40,387 nt of DNA from Salinispora pacifica CNR114. GTDB lineage: Bacteria > Actinomycetota > Actinomycetes > Mycobacteriales > Micromonosporaceae. The translations under genes were made by a program, and so were the position numbers. Under the pieces are notes generated by a model. It searched no databases. It was not told where the DNA came from and saw only the letters and a program-made list of their open reading frames with translations. Below are positions 17,613 through 24,959 of this stretch, piece by piece. Within the stretch, counting starts at the first letter, position 1. Each line of letters starts with the position of its first letter. The stretch spans positions 172 through 40,558 of the forward strand of contig NZ_AZWO01000042.1 in assembly GCF_000514775.1 (NCBI RefSeq), in the 5' to 3' direction.

Positions 17613-18397
17613 ATGACAGGACTCCCGACCGACCGGCTCGCTGACCTGATTGGCCGGGTTCGCGAGATCGTGGGCGATGAGTGGGAGAAGCCGCCGGTCG
17701 GGCGTCCGCACGTGTTGCCGCTGGCCACGGCGGTGATCGCGGTGCTGTTCGGACTCCGGCACAACATGCCCGACGAGGTCCTCGGCGAGGTGTTCGGCTG
17801 TTCGCAGGCCACGATCACCCGCTATCACCAGATCCTGCAGCCGATCCTGCGCTGGGTCACCCGTCCTGAGGTCGACCAGCGCGCCTGGAGCAGACCCGCC
17901 GTGACGGTGTGCTGGTTGACGGGTTCGTCGCCCCGGTCGGCGAACGCGAGTCCTACCACGGACTGTTCTCCGGCAAGAAACACCTGTCCGGGCAGAACGT
18001 GCAGGTCATCGCCAATCTCGATGGCCGCGTCGCCGACGTCGGCGAACCCGTCAACGGCGCCCGCCACGACGCGGCGGCGTTCTTCATCTCCGGCATCGCC
18101 GAACGCTGGGCCAGCCACCTCACCGACGGACCAGGCATGATCGGCGACGGCGGCTACCAGGGCACCGGCCCGATCACCCCGCACAAGAAACCACCCGGTG
18201 GGGAACTGACCGCCCAGCAAAAGGCGTACAACTACAGCGTCAACCGGCTCCGCGCCGCCGTCGAACGCGCCATCAGTCATCTGAAGAACTGGAAGATCCT
18301 CAAGACCGGCTACCACCGGATCATGACCGACTTCCCCGACGTGTTACGCACCGCCACCGCCCTGGAGATCTTCAGAACCGCCGCACCCGGGTTTTGA
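17613..18397 (+). pseudogene. IS5-family DDE transposase, frameshifted
   Basis: The N-terminal frame (ATG 17613, or GTG 17571) contains a helix-turn-helix: LPLATAVIAVLFGLRHNM, then FGCSQATITRYHQI. The DDE part (DDE_Tnp_4 type) follows in another frame from about 17882: LVDGFVAPVGERE (first Asp), VIANLDG, MIGDGGYQG (second Asp) and VERAISHLKNWKIL (Glu). Reading is restored if one CG is removed from the GCGCGC run at 17879-17884, so a dinucleotide expansion probably inactivated it. Some IS5 groups use programmed frameshifting, but no slippery heptamer is visible here. Confidence 0.78.
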
Positions 18398-18406
18398 ATG
18401 ACCCTC
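18385..18406 (-). repeat. Right terminal inverted repeat of the IS5-family element
   Basis: Contains ACCCGGGT and ACCCTC, complementary to the two blocks of the left end at 17502-17522. Confidence 0.65.
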
Positions 18407-19261
18407 CGAGCAGATCAAGTCGCGGATCGCGACGTTCCTGCGCGAGGATATGAAGCTGGAACTGTCCCAGTCCAAAACGTTGATCACCCACGCCGCCAGC
18501 CAGGCGGCGCGGTTTCTCGGCTACGAAATCCGAACCCAACGAGCCGACAACAAGCTCGACCGTCGCGGTCAACGGTCAGTCAACGCCGCGATCGGGTTGT
18601 TCGTGCCCAGGGACGTCATCAGGCAGAAGTGCGTGAACTATATGCGCGAAGGTAAACCGGCTCAACGCGGTTCGCTACTTCACGATCAGGACTTCACCAT
18701 CATCGCGAAGTATCAGGCCGAGTACCGGGGGCTGGTCCAGTACTACCTCCTCGCCCAAGACGTGTTCCGCCTGGACACCCTGCGCTGGGTCATGGAGACC
18801 TCGATGCTCAAAACCCTCGCAGGTAAACACAAGTCCACCGTCACCAAGATGGCCAGAAAGTACAAGACGGTCATCGAAACCCATGACGGAAACGAACCTG
18901 TTTCCAGGTCACCGTCGATCGGGACCGGGGCAGGAAACCACTGGTCGCCCGCTTCGGCGGGATCCCGCTCAAACGCCAACGCACAGCCGTCCTTACCGAC
19001 CTGTCACCGATCATGGCCAGCACAAAGCGAAACGAGTTGATCCACCGGCTCCTCGCCGACTGCTGCGAGATCTGCGAATCCCGGACGAACATCGAGGTTC
19101 ACCATGTCCGCAAACTCGCCGACCTCAACCGCCACGACCGACCCGACAAACCAGCATGGGTGCACCTCATGGCCAAACGGCGCCGCAAAACCCTCGTTAT
19201 CTGCCGGGCCTGCCACGAGAACATCCACGCCGGAAGGACAACCGCACCCACCCGGAACTGA
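18402..19261 (+). pseudogene. Group II intron reverse transcriptase/maturase, 5'-truncated and frameshifted
   Basis: The frame enters from the IS5 right end without a start (SEQIKSRIATFLRED), continues with the last RT block SQSKTLITHA and FLGYEI, and then the maturase/thumb region (AKYQAEYRGLVQYYLLAQDV, WVMETSMLKTLAGKH). It shifts frame near 18891, where one base appears to be missing in the AAA run. The second frame completes the protein: TCFQVTVDRDRG, ARFGGIPLKRQR, and a C-terminal HNH endonuclease CEICESRTNIEVHHVRKLADL with CRACHENIHAG. The N-terminal RT half including the YADD site is absent. It is non-functional. Confidence 0.88.
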
Positions 19262-19439
19262 CCACTGGAGAGCCGTGTGACGAGAAATCGTCCAGCACGG
19301 TTCGGGAAGGGGCCGACGGAAAAGGACCCACACCACGGGCACCTCGCCGGCGGCCTACTTCACTCGGCGAGCGGCCCGGGGAAACGGGCCGGTGGCAACA
19401 CCGGAACCGCGCCCCGGGCCGACTCAACAGGCTGTAGGT
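18407..19439 (+). mobile_element. 3' part of a bacterial group II intron
   Basis: It comprises the truncated RT/HNH pseudogene, a consensus domain V at 19270-19303 and roughly 135 nt of GC-rich, hairpin-forming sequence that should contain domain VI. The left side was lost next to the IS5 element. The exact 3' splice boundary is uncertain: the minus-strand HAD reading frame stops making family sense near 19440, and nearby AY dinucleotides (for example in GACTCAAC) are candidates. The right border is approximate. Confidence 0.75.
19270..19303 (+). ncRNA. Group II intron domain V
   Basis: A 34-nt hairpin. An 8-bp lower stem pairs GAGCCGTG with CACGGTTC, followed by an asymmetric bulge (TG opposite CCAG), a 4-bp ACGA/TCGT upper stem and a GAAA tetraloop. 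The catalytic AGC triad is in the first strand. It starts 8 nt after the maturase stop codon, the expected place for a bacterial intron. Confidence 0.9.
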
Positions 19440-19721
19440 GCCCGTGTCGGCGGGATGTTCCCAGAAGACGCCGAACGCGGCGTGGTAGGCGTCGGTGAGT
19501 TCGTCCGGGTCGACCCGCGAGGTGAGGCTGGCCGCGAGCTGGCTGCCCACCCTGACGCCGTGAGCCAGGCTCGTCTTGGTGTCGACCAGGGTGTCGTCCA
19601 CGTCGAAGCTGATGGCGACGGGTGGCCTCAGCGGAAGCGGGCCGAGCCGCGCGTGGAGGTACTGCGCCAGCACGGGCAGCGTGTCTGTTGGCTGTTCGCT
19701 GGCCATGGTGGGGGTCAGCAT
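19440..19721 (-). pseudogene. HAD-superfamily hydrolase, C-terminally truncated by the group II intron
   Basis: About 94 codons of genuine sequence. HAD motif I, SFDVDDTLVDT (DxDxT with Asp40, Asp42 and Thr44), is followed by a helical cap segment (LTDAYHAAFGVFWEHPADTG), after which the frame runs into intron sequence with no family character. Motifs II-IV are absent, so it should be inactive. The ATG at 19721 has AGAGGAG about 10 nt upstream; an in-frame ATG at 19706 is an alternative and an ATG at 19754 lacks a ribosome site. It lies 40 nt after the acyl-CoA dehydrogenase gene on the same strand and was probably its operon partner. Confidence 0.75.
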
Positions 19722-19761
19722 GCGACGCCCGCTCCTCTCGTTCCGGGCCGGCACATGGGTT

Positions 19762-20976
19762 TCACCGCGCTACGCTCTTCTCAAGGCGGCTGGGCGAGGC
19801 GGCTTTGAACCGGGTGGACCAGGGTTGTTTGGTGGCGTCGAGGGCGTGTTCGGCCAGTCGGAGGCGTTGGATGTCGGAGGTGCCGGCGGGGGCGAAGATG
19901 TGCAGGGCGTCGCGGAGGTAGCGCTCGATGGGTGATCGCTGCGGGTGGAGGCCGTGTGCGGCGTGGATCTCCATCGCGGTGCGGGCAGAGTCGATCGCGT
20001 ATTCGGCGTTGATCAGCTTGGCGTTGATGAGTTCGGCGTCGCAGGGCTGCCCTCTGTCGAGCAGGTGCACCGCGTGGTAGGCGGCCAGCCGGGCGGTCAT
20101 CAGCCGGGACTGGATGTGACCGAGCTGCTGCATCACCGTCGGCAGGTCGGCCAGCGGCTCACCGTAGCGGCGCTGGCCGGCCGCGTAGGCGACCGTGGTG
20201 TCGAGGATCGCCTGGTGGATGCCGAGGGCGACGGCGGCCAGATTGGGCCGGCCGTACAGGATGCTGGAGGAGTAGGCGACGTCGAGGCCGTCTCCTTCGC
20301 CGCCGAGCCGGTTGGCCGCGGGGACGCGGCAGTCGCTGAAGGTAATTTCGCCGAAGCTGAAGCCGTGCAGGCCCATGGCTGGCTGGTGCGGCGTGAGGTG
20401 TACGCCGGGCCGGTCGGCCTCCACCAGGAAGGCGGATAGTCCGCGGTTGCCGGGTCCGGTGCGGGCGACGACGCCGTGCAGGTCGGCGATGTGGCTGTTG
20501 CCGACCATGGTCTTCGTGCCGGTGATGAAGTAGTCGTCGCCGTCGCGGACAGCGGTGGTGGTCATGCCGAGGACGTGGCTGCCGGAGCCGGGTTCGGTGA
20601 CGGCGATGGTGGGCAGGCAGGTGCCGGCGGCGATAGGGGGTAGCCAGGTCTGCTTCTGCTCGTCGCTGCCAAAGTGGATGATCTTCGCGACGCCGAGTTG
20701 GGATGCCTGAATCATGGCGCCCATGGCGGCCGATACCCGGGACAGTTCCTCGATGATGATGGTCTTGGCGAGGTGGCCCAGTCCGAGTCCGCCGTGGCCG
20801 GGGTCGATCGTGACGCCGAGCCAACCTTGGCGGGCGATCTGCCGGGACAGGTTGTGCGCCACGGTCCGGGATGCCTCCAGTTCCGGGATGTGGGGTCGGA
20901 CTTCGGTCTCGGCGAACGCGCGGACCGTGTCCCGCAGGTGTGTGTGACGGGGGGTGAGGTGGTAGCCGTTGACCAT
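19762..20976 (-). CDS. Acyl-CoA-dehydrogenase-like flavoprotein with a non-canonical active site
   Basis: A 404-residue protein with the full acyl-CoA dehydrogenase layout: N-terminal helices, TIAVTEPGSGSHV (FAD/substrate segment), DDYFITGTKTMVGNSHIADL, FSFGEITFSDCRVP, and a C-terminal helical domain with RRYGEPL, MEIHAAHGLHPQ and PIERYLRDA. In the usual YEGT-x-x-IQR catalytic motif this protein has PAGTSDIQR, so the standard glutamate base is replaced by alanine (about residue 364). The ATG at 20976 has GAGGAG 8 nt upstream. Homologues in secondary-metabolite clusters act on carrier-protein substrates, and some place the base elsewhere. The substrate is unknown. The truncated HAD gene follows. 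Confidence 0.85.
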   Translation of the reverse strand: MVNGYHLTPRHTHLRDTVRAFAETEVRPHIPELEASRTVAHNLSRQIARQGWLGVTIDPGHGGLGLGHLAKTIIIEELSRVSAAMGAMIQASQLGVAKIIHFGSDEQKQTWLPPIAAGTCLPTIAVTEPGSGSHVLGMTTTAVRDGDDYFITGTKTMVGNSHIADLHGVVARTGPGNRGLSAFLVEADRPGVHLTPHQPAMGLHGFSFGEITFSDCRVPAANRLGGEGDGLDVAYSSSILYGRPNLAAVALGIHQAILDTTVAYAAGQRRYGEPLADLPTVMQQLGHIQSRLMTARLAAYHAVHLLDRGQPCDAELINAKLINAEYAIDSARTAMEIHAAHGLHPQRSPIERYLRDALHIFAPAGTSDIQRLRLAEHALDATKQPWSTRFKAASPSRLEKSVAR

Positions 20977-21011
20977 CTGCCGATCTCCTCGTGAGTCGCC
21001 CACGGTGCCCT

Positions 21012-21037
21012 CCGGCGGCGGTGGGTTACGCCGCCGG
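21012..21037. terminator. Hairpin between the conservon and the dehydrogenase gene
   Basis: CCGGCGGCG and CGCCGCCGG form a perfect 9-bp stem around an 8-nt loop, 136 nt after the last conservon gene stop on the minus strand and 36 nt before the dehydrogenase start. There is no T-tract, as is common in actinobacteria. Confidence 0.5.
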
Positions 21038-21173
21038 GTGGGACCGTGGTGGGGGTGCTGTCACAAGCAGTTCCTGGAACTTGAGCTGCCGACCGGCCGG
21101 AGCGACGGGTGTGTCCCATGTCCGCTGGATGAGGTCGGTAGCGCGATCGGAGGTTGTCGGGCCTTCCAGGGAG

Positions 21174-21734
21174 TTACCGGGGAGGGCGTTCTCGCTGGTT
21201 GATGAGCTCGGACAGTTCGGCGGCCAGGTTCTTGATGGTGGTGAGCCCTTCCTGGCCCCAGGCGCGGGGCTCGGTGCCGACGACGCAGATCGTTCCCAGG
21301 GTGGTGCCGGTGTGGTCGATCAACGGGGCGCCCAGGTAGGTGCGGATGCCGAGCTGGTCGACAACGGGGTTGCCGGCGAACCGTGGGTAGGAGCAGACGT
21401 CGTCGAGCACGAGCGCCTTGCGCCGGGCGACGACGTGCGGGCAGAACCCCTGGTCGCGAGACATACGGCGGCCCGGTTCGAGTGGGGTGACCGGTGCCGA
21501 TATCCCCGGCTGGGTGGTCCGGGCGGTGTACAAGCCGGCGAAGAACTGGCCGTGCTCGTCGAGGAAGTTCACCATCGCCCACGGCATGGCGGTGGTCTGT
21601 GCCAGCCTGCGGGCGAAGTCGTCGAACTCCCGTTCGGGCCTGCCGAGTCCGAGCGCCCGCAGCCGGTGCAGCCGCTGCGGCGCCTCCCGGTCGGGCGGGG
21701 TCAGGGGTTGCGGCTCGAAACTGTCGCTGGTCAT
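21174..21734 (-). CDS. GAF-domain protein of the conservon
   Basis: A 186-residue protein consisting mostly of one GAF domain: LAQTTAMPWAMVNFLDEHGQFFAGLY, RDQGFCPHVVARRKALVLDDV, GIRTYLGAPLIDHTGTTLGTICVVGTEPR. C-terminal helices end in LAAELSELI. GAF proteins of this form sit at the end of some actinobacterial conservons and are presumed to sense a ligand or redox signal and pass it to the CvnA-D complex. It overlaps the upstream cvnD gene by ATGA (21731-21734), so it is translationally coupled. A conserved SRDQGFC cysteine could be a ligand or redox residue (inference). Confidence 0.87.
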   Translation of the reverse strand: MTSDSFEPQPLTPPDREAPQRLHRLRALGLGRPEREFDDFARRLAQTTAMPWAMVNFLDEHGQFFAGLYTARTTQPGISAPVTPLEPGRRMSRDQGFCPHVVARRKALVLDDVCSYPRFAGNPVVDQLGIRTYLGAPLIDHTGTTLGTICVVGTEPRAWGQEGLTTIKNLAAELSELINQRERPPR

Positions 21735-22348
21735 GCTCGGCTGCCTGCCTCTATCGACGGATTAGCGGATACGGGCGGGGGGTCGGTGAGCATCAGGTGC
21801 CGCAGGAGCGCCACCAGGACGGCGGTCGCGGACCGTGGGTGGCGGGCGTCGCACATCACGAGCGGCACCTCGGGCCGCAAGCTCAGAGCCGCCCGCACCT
21901 CAGGAGGGTCGTAGCGGTGGGTACCGTCGAACTCGTTGACGGCGACCAGGAACCGCATGTGCCGGGATTCGAAGAAGTCCACGGCGGCGAAGCAGTCCGG
22001 CAGGCGGCGGGTGTCGACCAGCACCACCGCGCCAAGCGCGCCGTGGCACAGCTCGTCCCACATGAACCAGAATCGGTCCTGTCCTGGCGTGCCGAACAGG
22101 TACAGCATGTTTTCGGAGTCGATGGTGATGCGGCCGAAGTCCAACGCCACGGTGGTGGTCGTTTTGCCCTCCACCCCGGTGAGGTCGTCGGTGCCAACGC
22201 CGGCCTCGGTGAGTAGTTCTTCAGTGGACAGCGGTGGGATCTCGCTCGTCGCGGCGATGAAGGTGGTCTTCCCGACGCCGAACCCGCCGGCGATCAACAC
22301 CTTGAACGCGTTCGGTGTCCAGTCAGAGTCGTTGCTGTAGTCCGGCAA
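21731..22348 (-). CDS. cvnD: Conservon GTPase CvnD (MglA/Ras-like)
   Basis: A 205-residue small GTPase. Walker A GGFGVGKTT is at residues 21-29. A switch region with conserved threonines (GKTTTTVALDFGRI) follows, then the G3 motif LFGTPGQDRFWFMW and the guanine-specificity motif NEFDG. CvnD proteins switch with the roadblock protein CvnB as partner and are held at the membrane by the histidine-kinase-like CvnA. Its start overlaps the end of cvnC by 26 nt and its stop overlaps the GAF gene, so the five genes form one coupled operon. Confidence 0.93.
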   Translation of the reverse strand: MPDYSNDSDWTPNAFKVLIAGGFGVGKTTFIAATSEIPPLSTEELLTEAGVGTDDLTGVEGKTTTTVALDFGRITIDSENMLYLFGTPGQDRFWFMWDELCHGALGAVVLVDTRRLPDCFAAVDFFESRHMRFLVAVNEFDGTHRYDPPEVRAALSLRPEVPLVMCDARHPRSATAVLVALLRHLMLTDPPPVSANPSIEAGSRA

Positions 22349-22703
22349 GAAGCTTCTCCAGGATCGGTCGGTCAGTCGGGTCGGCGACCGGGCTGGGTGG
22401 GCGGGTGCGTACCGCGCCGACCGCCACCAAATCCGCCAGCACCACCTTGGCGATCGCCGCCGGTAGCCTCATCCGGGCGGCCACCTCGGCGACGGTGGTC
22501 GCGACACCGCACAGGCGCAGGGCCACGTCGTGGTCCGGCTCCAGCCGTCCTCGAGGTGGCGCGCCGGTGGCGACAACCCACGACAGCAGTTCCATCGGGT
22601 GCGTGGGCCGGGTCCGCCCCGCGCTGACGGTGTAGGGGCGCACCAGGCGTCCGGCCGCGTCGTCGAGCCAGGTTTCCTGATGTGCACCGCCGGCGGTGGT
22701 CAT
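22323..22703 (-). CDS. cvnC: Conservon protein CvnC (DUF742)
   Basis: A 126-residue DUF742 protein with the family signature RLVRPYTVSAGRTRP near residue 20. The C-terminal part is predicted to be a winged helix (TVAEVAARMRLPAAIAKVVLADLVAVGAV). CvnC is the multiple-regulator-like third subunit of actinobacterial conservons. It starts with an ATGA overlap on cvnB (22700-22703) and overlaps cvnD at its 3' end. Confidence 0.92.
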   Translation of the reverse strand: MTTAGGAHQETWLDDAAGRLVRPYTVSAGRTRPTHPMELLSWVVATGAPPRGRLEPDHDVALRLCGVATTVAEVAARMRLPAAIAKVVLADLVAVGAVRTRPPSPVADPTDRPILEKLLAGLQQRL

Positions 22704-23122
22704 CGAACGGCGGGGACCGGTGCACCGGCGCCGCGGGCAGGTGTCGCCAGATAGGGCCGGACGCTTTTGACCATCTGCGACATCTCGTAGCCGAGTACGC
22801 TGACATCCGCCTGGCGGCCCGCCAGCACCGCCAAAACCGCGCCTTCACCCGCCGCTGTGACGAACAGCAGCGTCTCGTCGAGTTCGGCCAGCACCTGTCG
22901 CACGCCGTTGCTACGGTCGAACCTCTCGCCGGCGCTGCGGGCCAGGGAGAACAACCCGGAGGCGATCGCCGCCAAGTGGTCCGCGGCGTCATTGTCCAGT
23001 CCGTGGGCGGCCCGAGGCAGCCCGTCGGACGACAGCAGAAGTGCGCTGCGGGTGTGTGGCACGCGTTCCGCCAGGCCGGACAGCAACCAGGCCAGTTCCT
23101 GGCCAGGCGTCTTGGTCGTCAC
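22700..23122 (-). CDS. cvnB: Conservon roadblock/LC7 protein CvnB
   Basis: A 140-residue roadblock/LC7 protein: LAWLLSGLAERVPHTRSALLLSSDGLPRA, the central DHLAAIASGLFSLA helix, and the ETLLFVTAAGEGAVLAVLA strands. Family members bind the MglA-like CvnD and act as its GTPase-activating partner. The GTG at 23122 is preferred over an upstream ATG at 23146 because AGAAGGAG lies 7 nt before it and the longer version would overlap cvnA. cvnA ends 20 nt upstream. Confidence 0.92.
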   Translation of the reverse strand: MTTKTPGQELAWLLSGLAERVPHTRSALLLSSDGLPRAAHGLDNDAADHLAAIASGLFSLARSAGERFDRSNGVRQVLAELDETLLFVTAAGEGAVLAVLAGRQADVSVLGYEMSQMVKSVRPYLATPARGAGAPVPAVR

Positions 23123-23142
23123 AGCACAACTCCTTCTCACGA

Positions 23143-24501
23143 TCAACGGGGGTCGCCGCTCGCGGCGGCGCCGCGCAGGAAACTGGCCATCATGGTCGGG
23201 TCGTGGTCGCCGGCCGGGCGGTTCACCGACGCCGGACGGCTCTGTCGTAGCGGGGCGGCCAGGTGTGCTTGCCGCTGACGGCGCGGCAGCGCGGGGCGGG
23301 CAGCCCCGCCGTTCCCGCCCGTTTGACCGGTGGCCACAGCAGGAACGGGGCCTACCGGGAACGCCTCGGATGGCGCGGCTTGCGTCTCCTCGGGTGGCGG
23401 CGCGGGTAGGCGGTTACGCGCGCTGGCCGGCGATGGCGGGGTACCGATCAGTGGCGATGGCACCGTCGGGGTTCCTGTTGGCCCGCCCGACGATGGCGTT
23501 TGGCCTAGGTCCACGGCCGTCGGTTGCTCGGCCGTTCGGTCTCCGAGCAACGCCGCCGGCAGGACTACCACCGCCTGCATGCCGCCGTAGACGTTGCTTT
23601 GTAATAGGACTTCGATGCCGTGCCGGTGGGCCAGCGCGGAGACGACCCACGCCCCGATCCGGCCGTCGCGCAGTAAGTTCCCGACATCCACCCGGCTCGG
23701 GTCCGCCAGCAGAGCGTTCACGCGATCCTGCTCAGGATGTGGCATCCCCAGACCGCGGTCATCAACCTCGACCGCCACCCCGGCCGCCACCCGGCGAGCA
23801 CGCACCGTTACCTCCGTGTGAGGAGGTGCGAAGGCGGTCGCATTTTCGATCAATTCGGCGAGCAGGTGCACGACGTCGGCTCCCGCATGCCCCTGCATTG
23901 TTCCCTCGACCGGTGGTACGACCCGTACTCGCGCGTACTGCTCCACCTCGGCGATCGCCGAGCGGAGTACCTCGACCAGCGGCAGCGGGCGGCTCCACTG
24001 CCGCCGCGGCACGGCCCCTCCGACCACCGCTAGGTTCTCCGCATAGCGGCGCATGCGGGTCGCGAGGTGATCGACCTGGAACAACCCCTTGAGCAAGTCC
24101 GGGTCCTCGACCTGCGCCTCCAGGACATCCAGCAACTGGATCTCCCGATGCACTAAGCCCTGCAACCGCCGTGCAAGGCCGACATACACCTCTTGCTGCC
24201 CCGCCACCGGCTGCCCCGCAGCGGGCGGGATGGCCACTGCGGCGCGGGCAACGGACCGGGCGATTGCACGACCGTAAACGAAAGCGCTGGTGACAATCGC
24301 GAGGCACGCCACCGCAGCGCACAGGACCACCAGTGTGGCAGTCATCGGGACTGGACCCGGCGCCAGTGCCAGAACCGAGACCGCCGTCCCCACGCCGATC
24401 ACCGCTACCGCAGCCGCCGGCGCCACACACACCCGCATCAGTTGGACGTGCAGGCCAGTCCTGTGCGGCCCTCCGGCCGCCGCGTCGAATCGGACTTGCA
24501 C
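23143..24501 (-). CDS. cvnA: Conservon sensor histidine-kinase-like protein CvnA
   Basis: A 452-residue membrane protein, short for a CvnA. Two hydrophobic segments (about residues 24-47 and 52-73) are followed by a dimerisation region with VDHLATRMRRYAENL, the degenerate H-box of this family. The HATPase domain has an N-box HLLAELIENATAFAPP and a G1-like VDDRGLGM. The last 110 residues are a Pro/Thr/Ala-rich, probably disordered tail. CvnA anchors the CvnB-C-D complex and is thought to convey an extracellular or membrane signal. The GTG at 24501 has GGGGAGG about 5-6 nt upstream. First gene of the operon. Confidence 0.92.
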   Translation of the reverse strand: MQVRFDAAAGGPHRTGLHVQLMRVCVAPAAAVAVIGVGTAVSVLALAPGPVPMTATLVVLCAAVACLAIVTSAFVYGRAIARSVARAAVAIPPAAGQPVAGQQEVYVGLARRLQGLVHREIQLLDVLEAQVEDPDLLKGLFQVDHLATRMRRYAENLAVVGGAVPRRQWSRPLPLVEVLRSAIAEVEQYARVRVVPPVEGTMQGHAGADVVHLLAELIENATAFAPPHTEVTVRARRVAAGVAVEVDDRGLGMPHPEQDRVNALLADPSRVDVGNLLRDGRIGAWVVSALAHRHGIEVLLQSNVYGGMQAVVVLPAALLGDRTAEQPTAVDLGQTPSSGGPTGTPTVPSPLIGTPPSPASARNRLPAPPPEETQAAPSEAFPVGPVPAVATGQTGGNGGAARPALPRRQRQAHLAAPLRQSRPASVNRPAGDHDPTMMASFLRGAAASGDPR

Positions 24502-24645
24502 CCTGCCTCCCCAGTCGCAGGTGGCGCGAGCCGCAGGCTCGCTCCACCGGCTGCGACGCCGGCCGGCCTCGGACGGTGGCGCGCTACCTGCCGTACCCGG
24601 TCGGTTCCTGTGTCGCAGCGATCGATGTCAGAACTCAGTTATGGC

Positions 24646-24690
24646 GAATGTGTTTGGCGTCGAACACCGTCGACACGAAGAATCGACATG
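24646..24690 (-). repeat. 34-bp palindromic motif, copy 1 (left arm of the first pair)
   Basis: The core at 24656-24689 reads on the minus strand as ATGTCGA, 6 nt, GTGTCGACGGTGTTCGACGC. With flanking GAAT-TGTT sequence it forms an imperfect inverted repeat of about 44 bp with 24832-24875. It lies in the 458-nt gap between cvnA (starts 24501, minus) and the radical SAM gene (starts 24960, plus). No larger gene is seen in that gap. Confidence 0.75.
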
Positions 24691-24775
24691 AGATCCGTGC
24701 CGCCTGTCAGCCACGCAACTGCCCAAGCCGTCCTCGAATCGAACATTCGCGCCGTTCAGATCGACGAGCGGACCA

Positions 24776-24825
24776 TGGCTACTACCGCGAATCGAGATGG
24801 CATGCGAGACGAACGTGTCCGGACG
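24776..24825 (+). repeat. 50-bp dispersed repeat, copy A
   Basis: Starts TGGCTACT and ends GTGTCCGGACG. It is identical to 28145-28194 except for A at 24784 against C at 28153 (49/50). It lies between the two arms of the first palindromic-motif pair, upstream of the radical SAM gene. It contains GCATGC and GTCCGGAC palindromes and the first ten codons of a tiny reading frame. Confidence 0.9.
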
Positions 24826-24883
24826 TCTGGCCGTGTCGGATTTCGGTGTCGAGGGTGTTCGACACGAACAGATTCCCCGTTAA
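24797..24883 (+). CDS. Possible 28-residue peptide upstream of the radical SAM gene
   Basis: ATG at 24797 and TAA at 24881-24883. The peptide begins MACETNVSGR and ends VEGVRHEQIPR. The first ten residues are encoded by the 50-bp repeat and are identical in the second copy (28166-28222); after that the two differ. The stop is 76 nt before the radical SAM start. It has no strong Shine-Dalgarno, and the C-terminal half coincides with the palindromic motif, so the frame could be accidental. If translated, it would be a candidate substrate or leader peptide. Confidence 0.25.
   Translation: MACETNVSGRLAVSDFGVEGVRHEQIPR
24832..24875 (+). repeat. 34-bp palindromic motif, copy 2 (right arm of the first pair)
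   Basis: The core at 24833-24866 reads GTGTCGG, 6 nt, GTGTCGAGGGTGTTCGACAC. The inner part is a perfect 7-6-7 inverted repeat. It ends 85-94 nt before the radical SAM start codon. Confidence 0.75.
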
Positions 24884-24959
24884 CTAGATCGAAAGTCCCG
24901 TGAGCCCGGCCAGGCGATGCCAACGCCGCCCTGGGAGCGGGCGGGTACCGGGAGGGCTT

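Larger units (their letters stand above)
17502..18406 (+). mobile_element. IS5-family insertion sequence (about 0.9 kb)
   Basis: A compact element with one DDE transposase region between imperfect inverted ends. The left end reads GAGGGT, 7 nt, ACCCGGGT (17502-17522). The right end, on the opposite strand, reads GAGGGT, 8 nt, ACCCGGGT (18385-18406). Size and transposase type fit the IS427/IS1031-like groups of IS5. No clean target-site duplication is visible, consistent with rearrangement. It interrupts a propeller-kinase gene on the left and abuts a group II intron fragment on the right. Confidence 0.82.

Noticed and set aside
24839..24866. Palindromic motif read as another LexA box
   Set aside because: The TCGA...TTCGA spacing is 14 nt rather than 16 and the inner bases do not fit TCGAAC-N4-GTTCGA. 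Four copies share a different, longer consensus.
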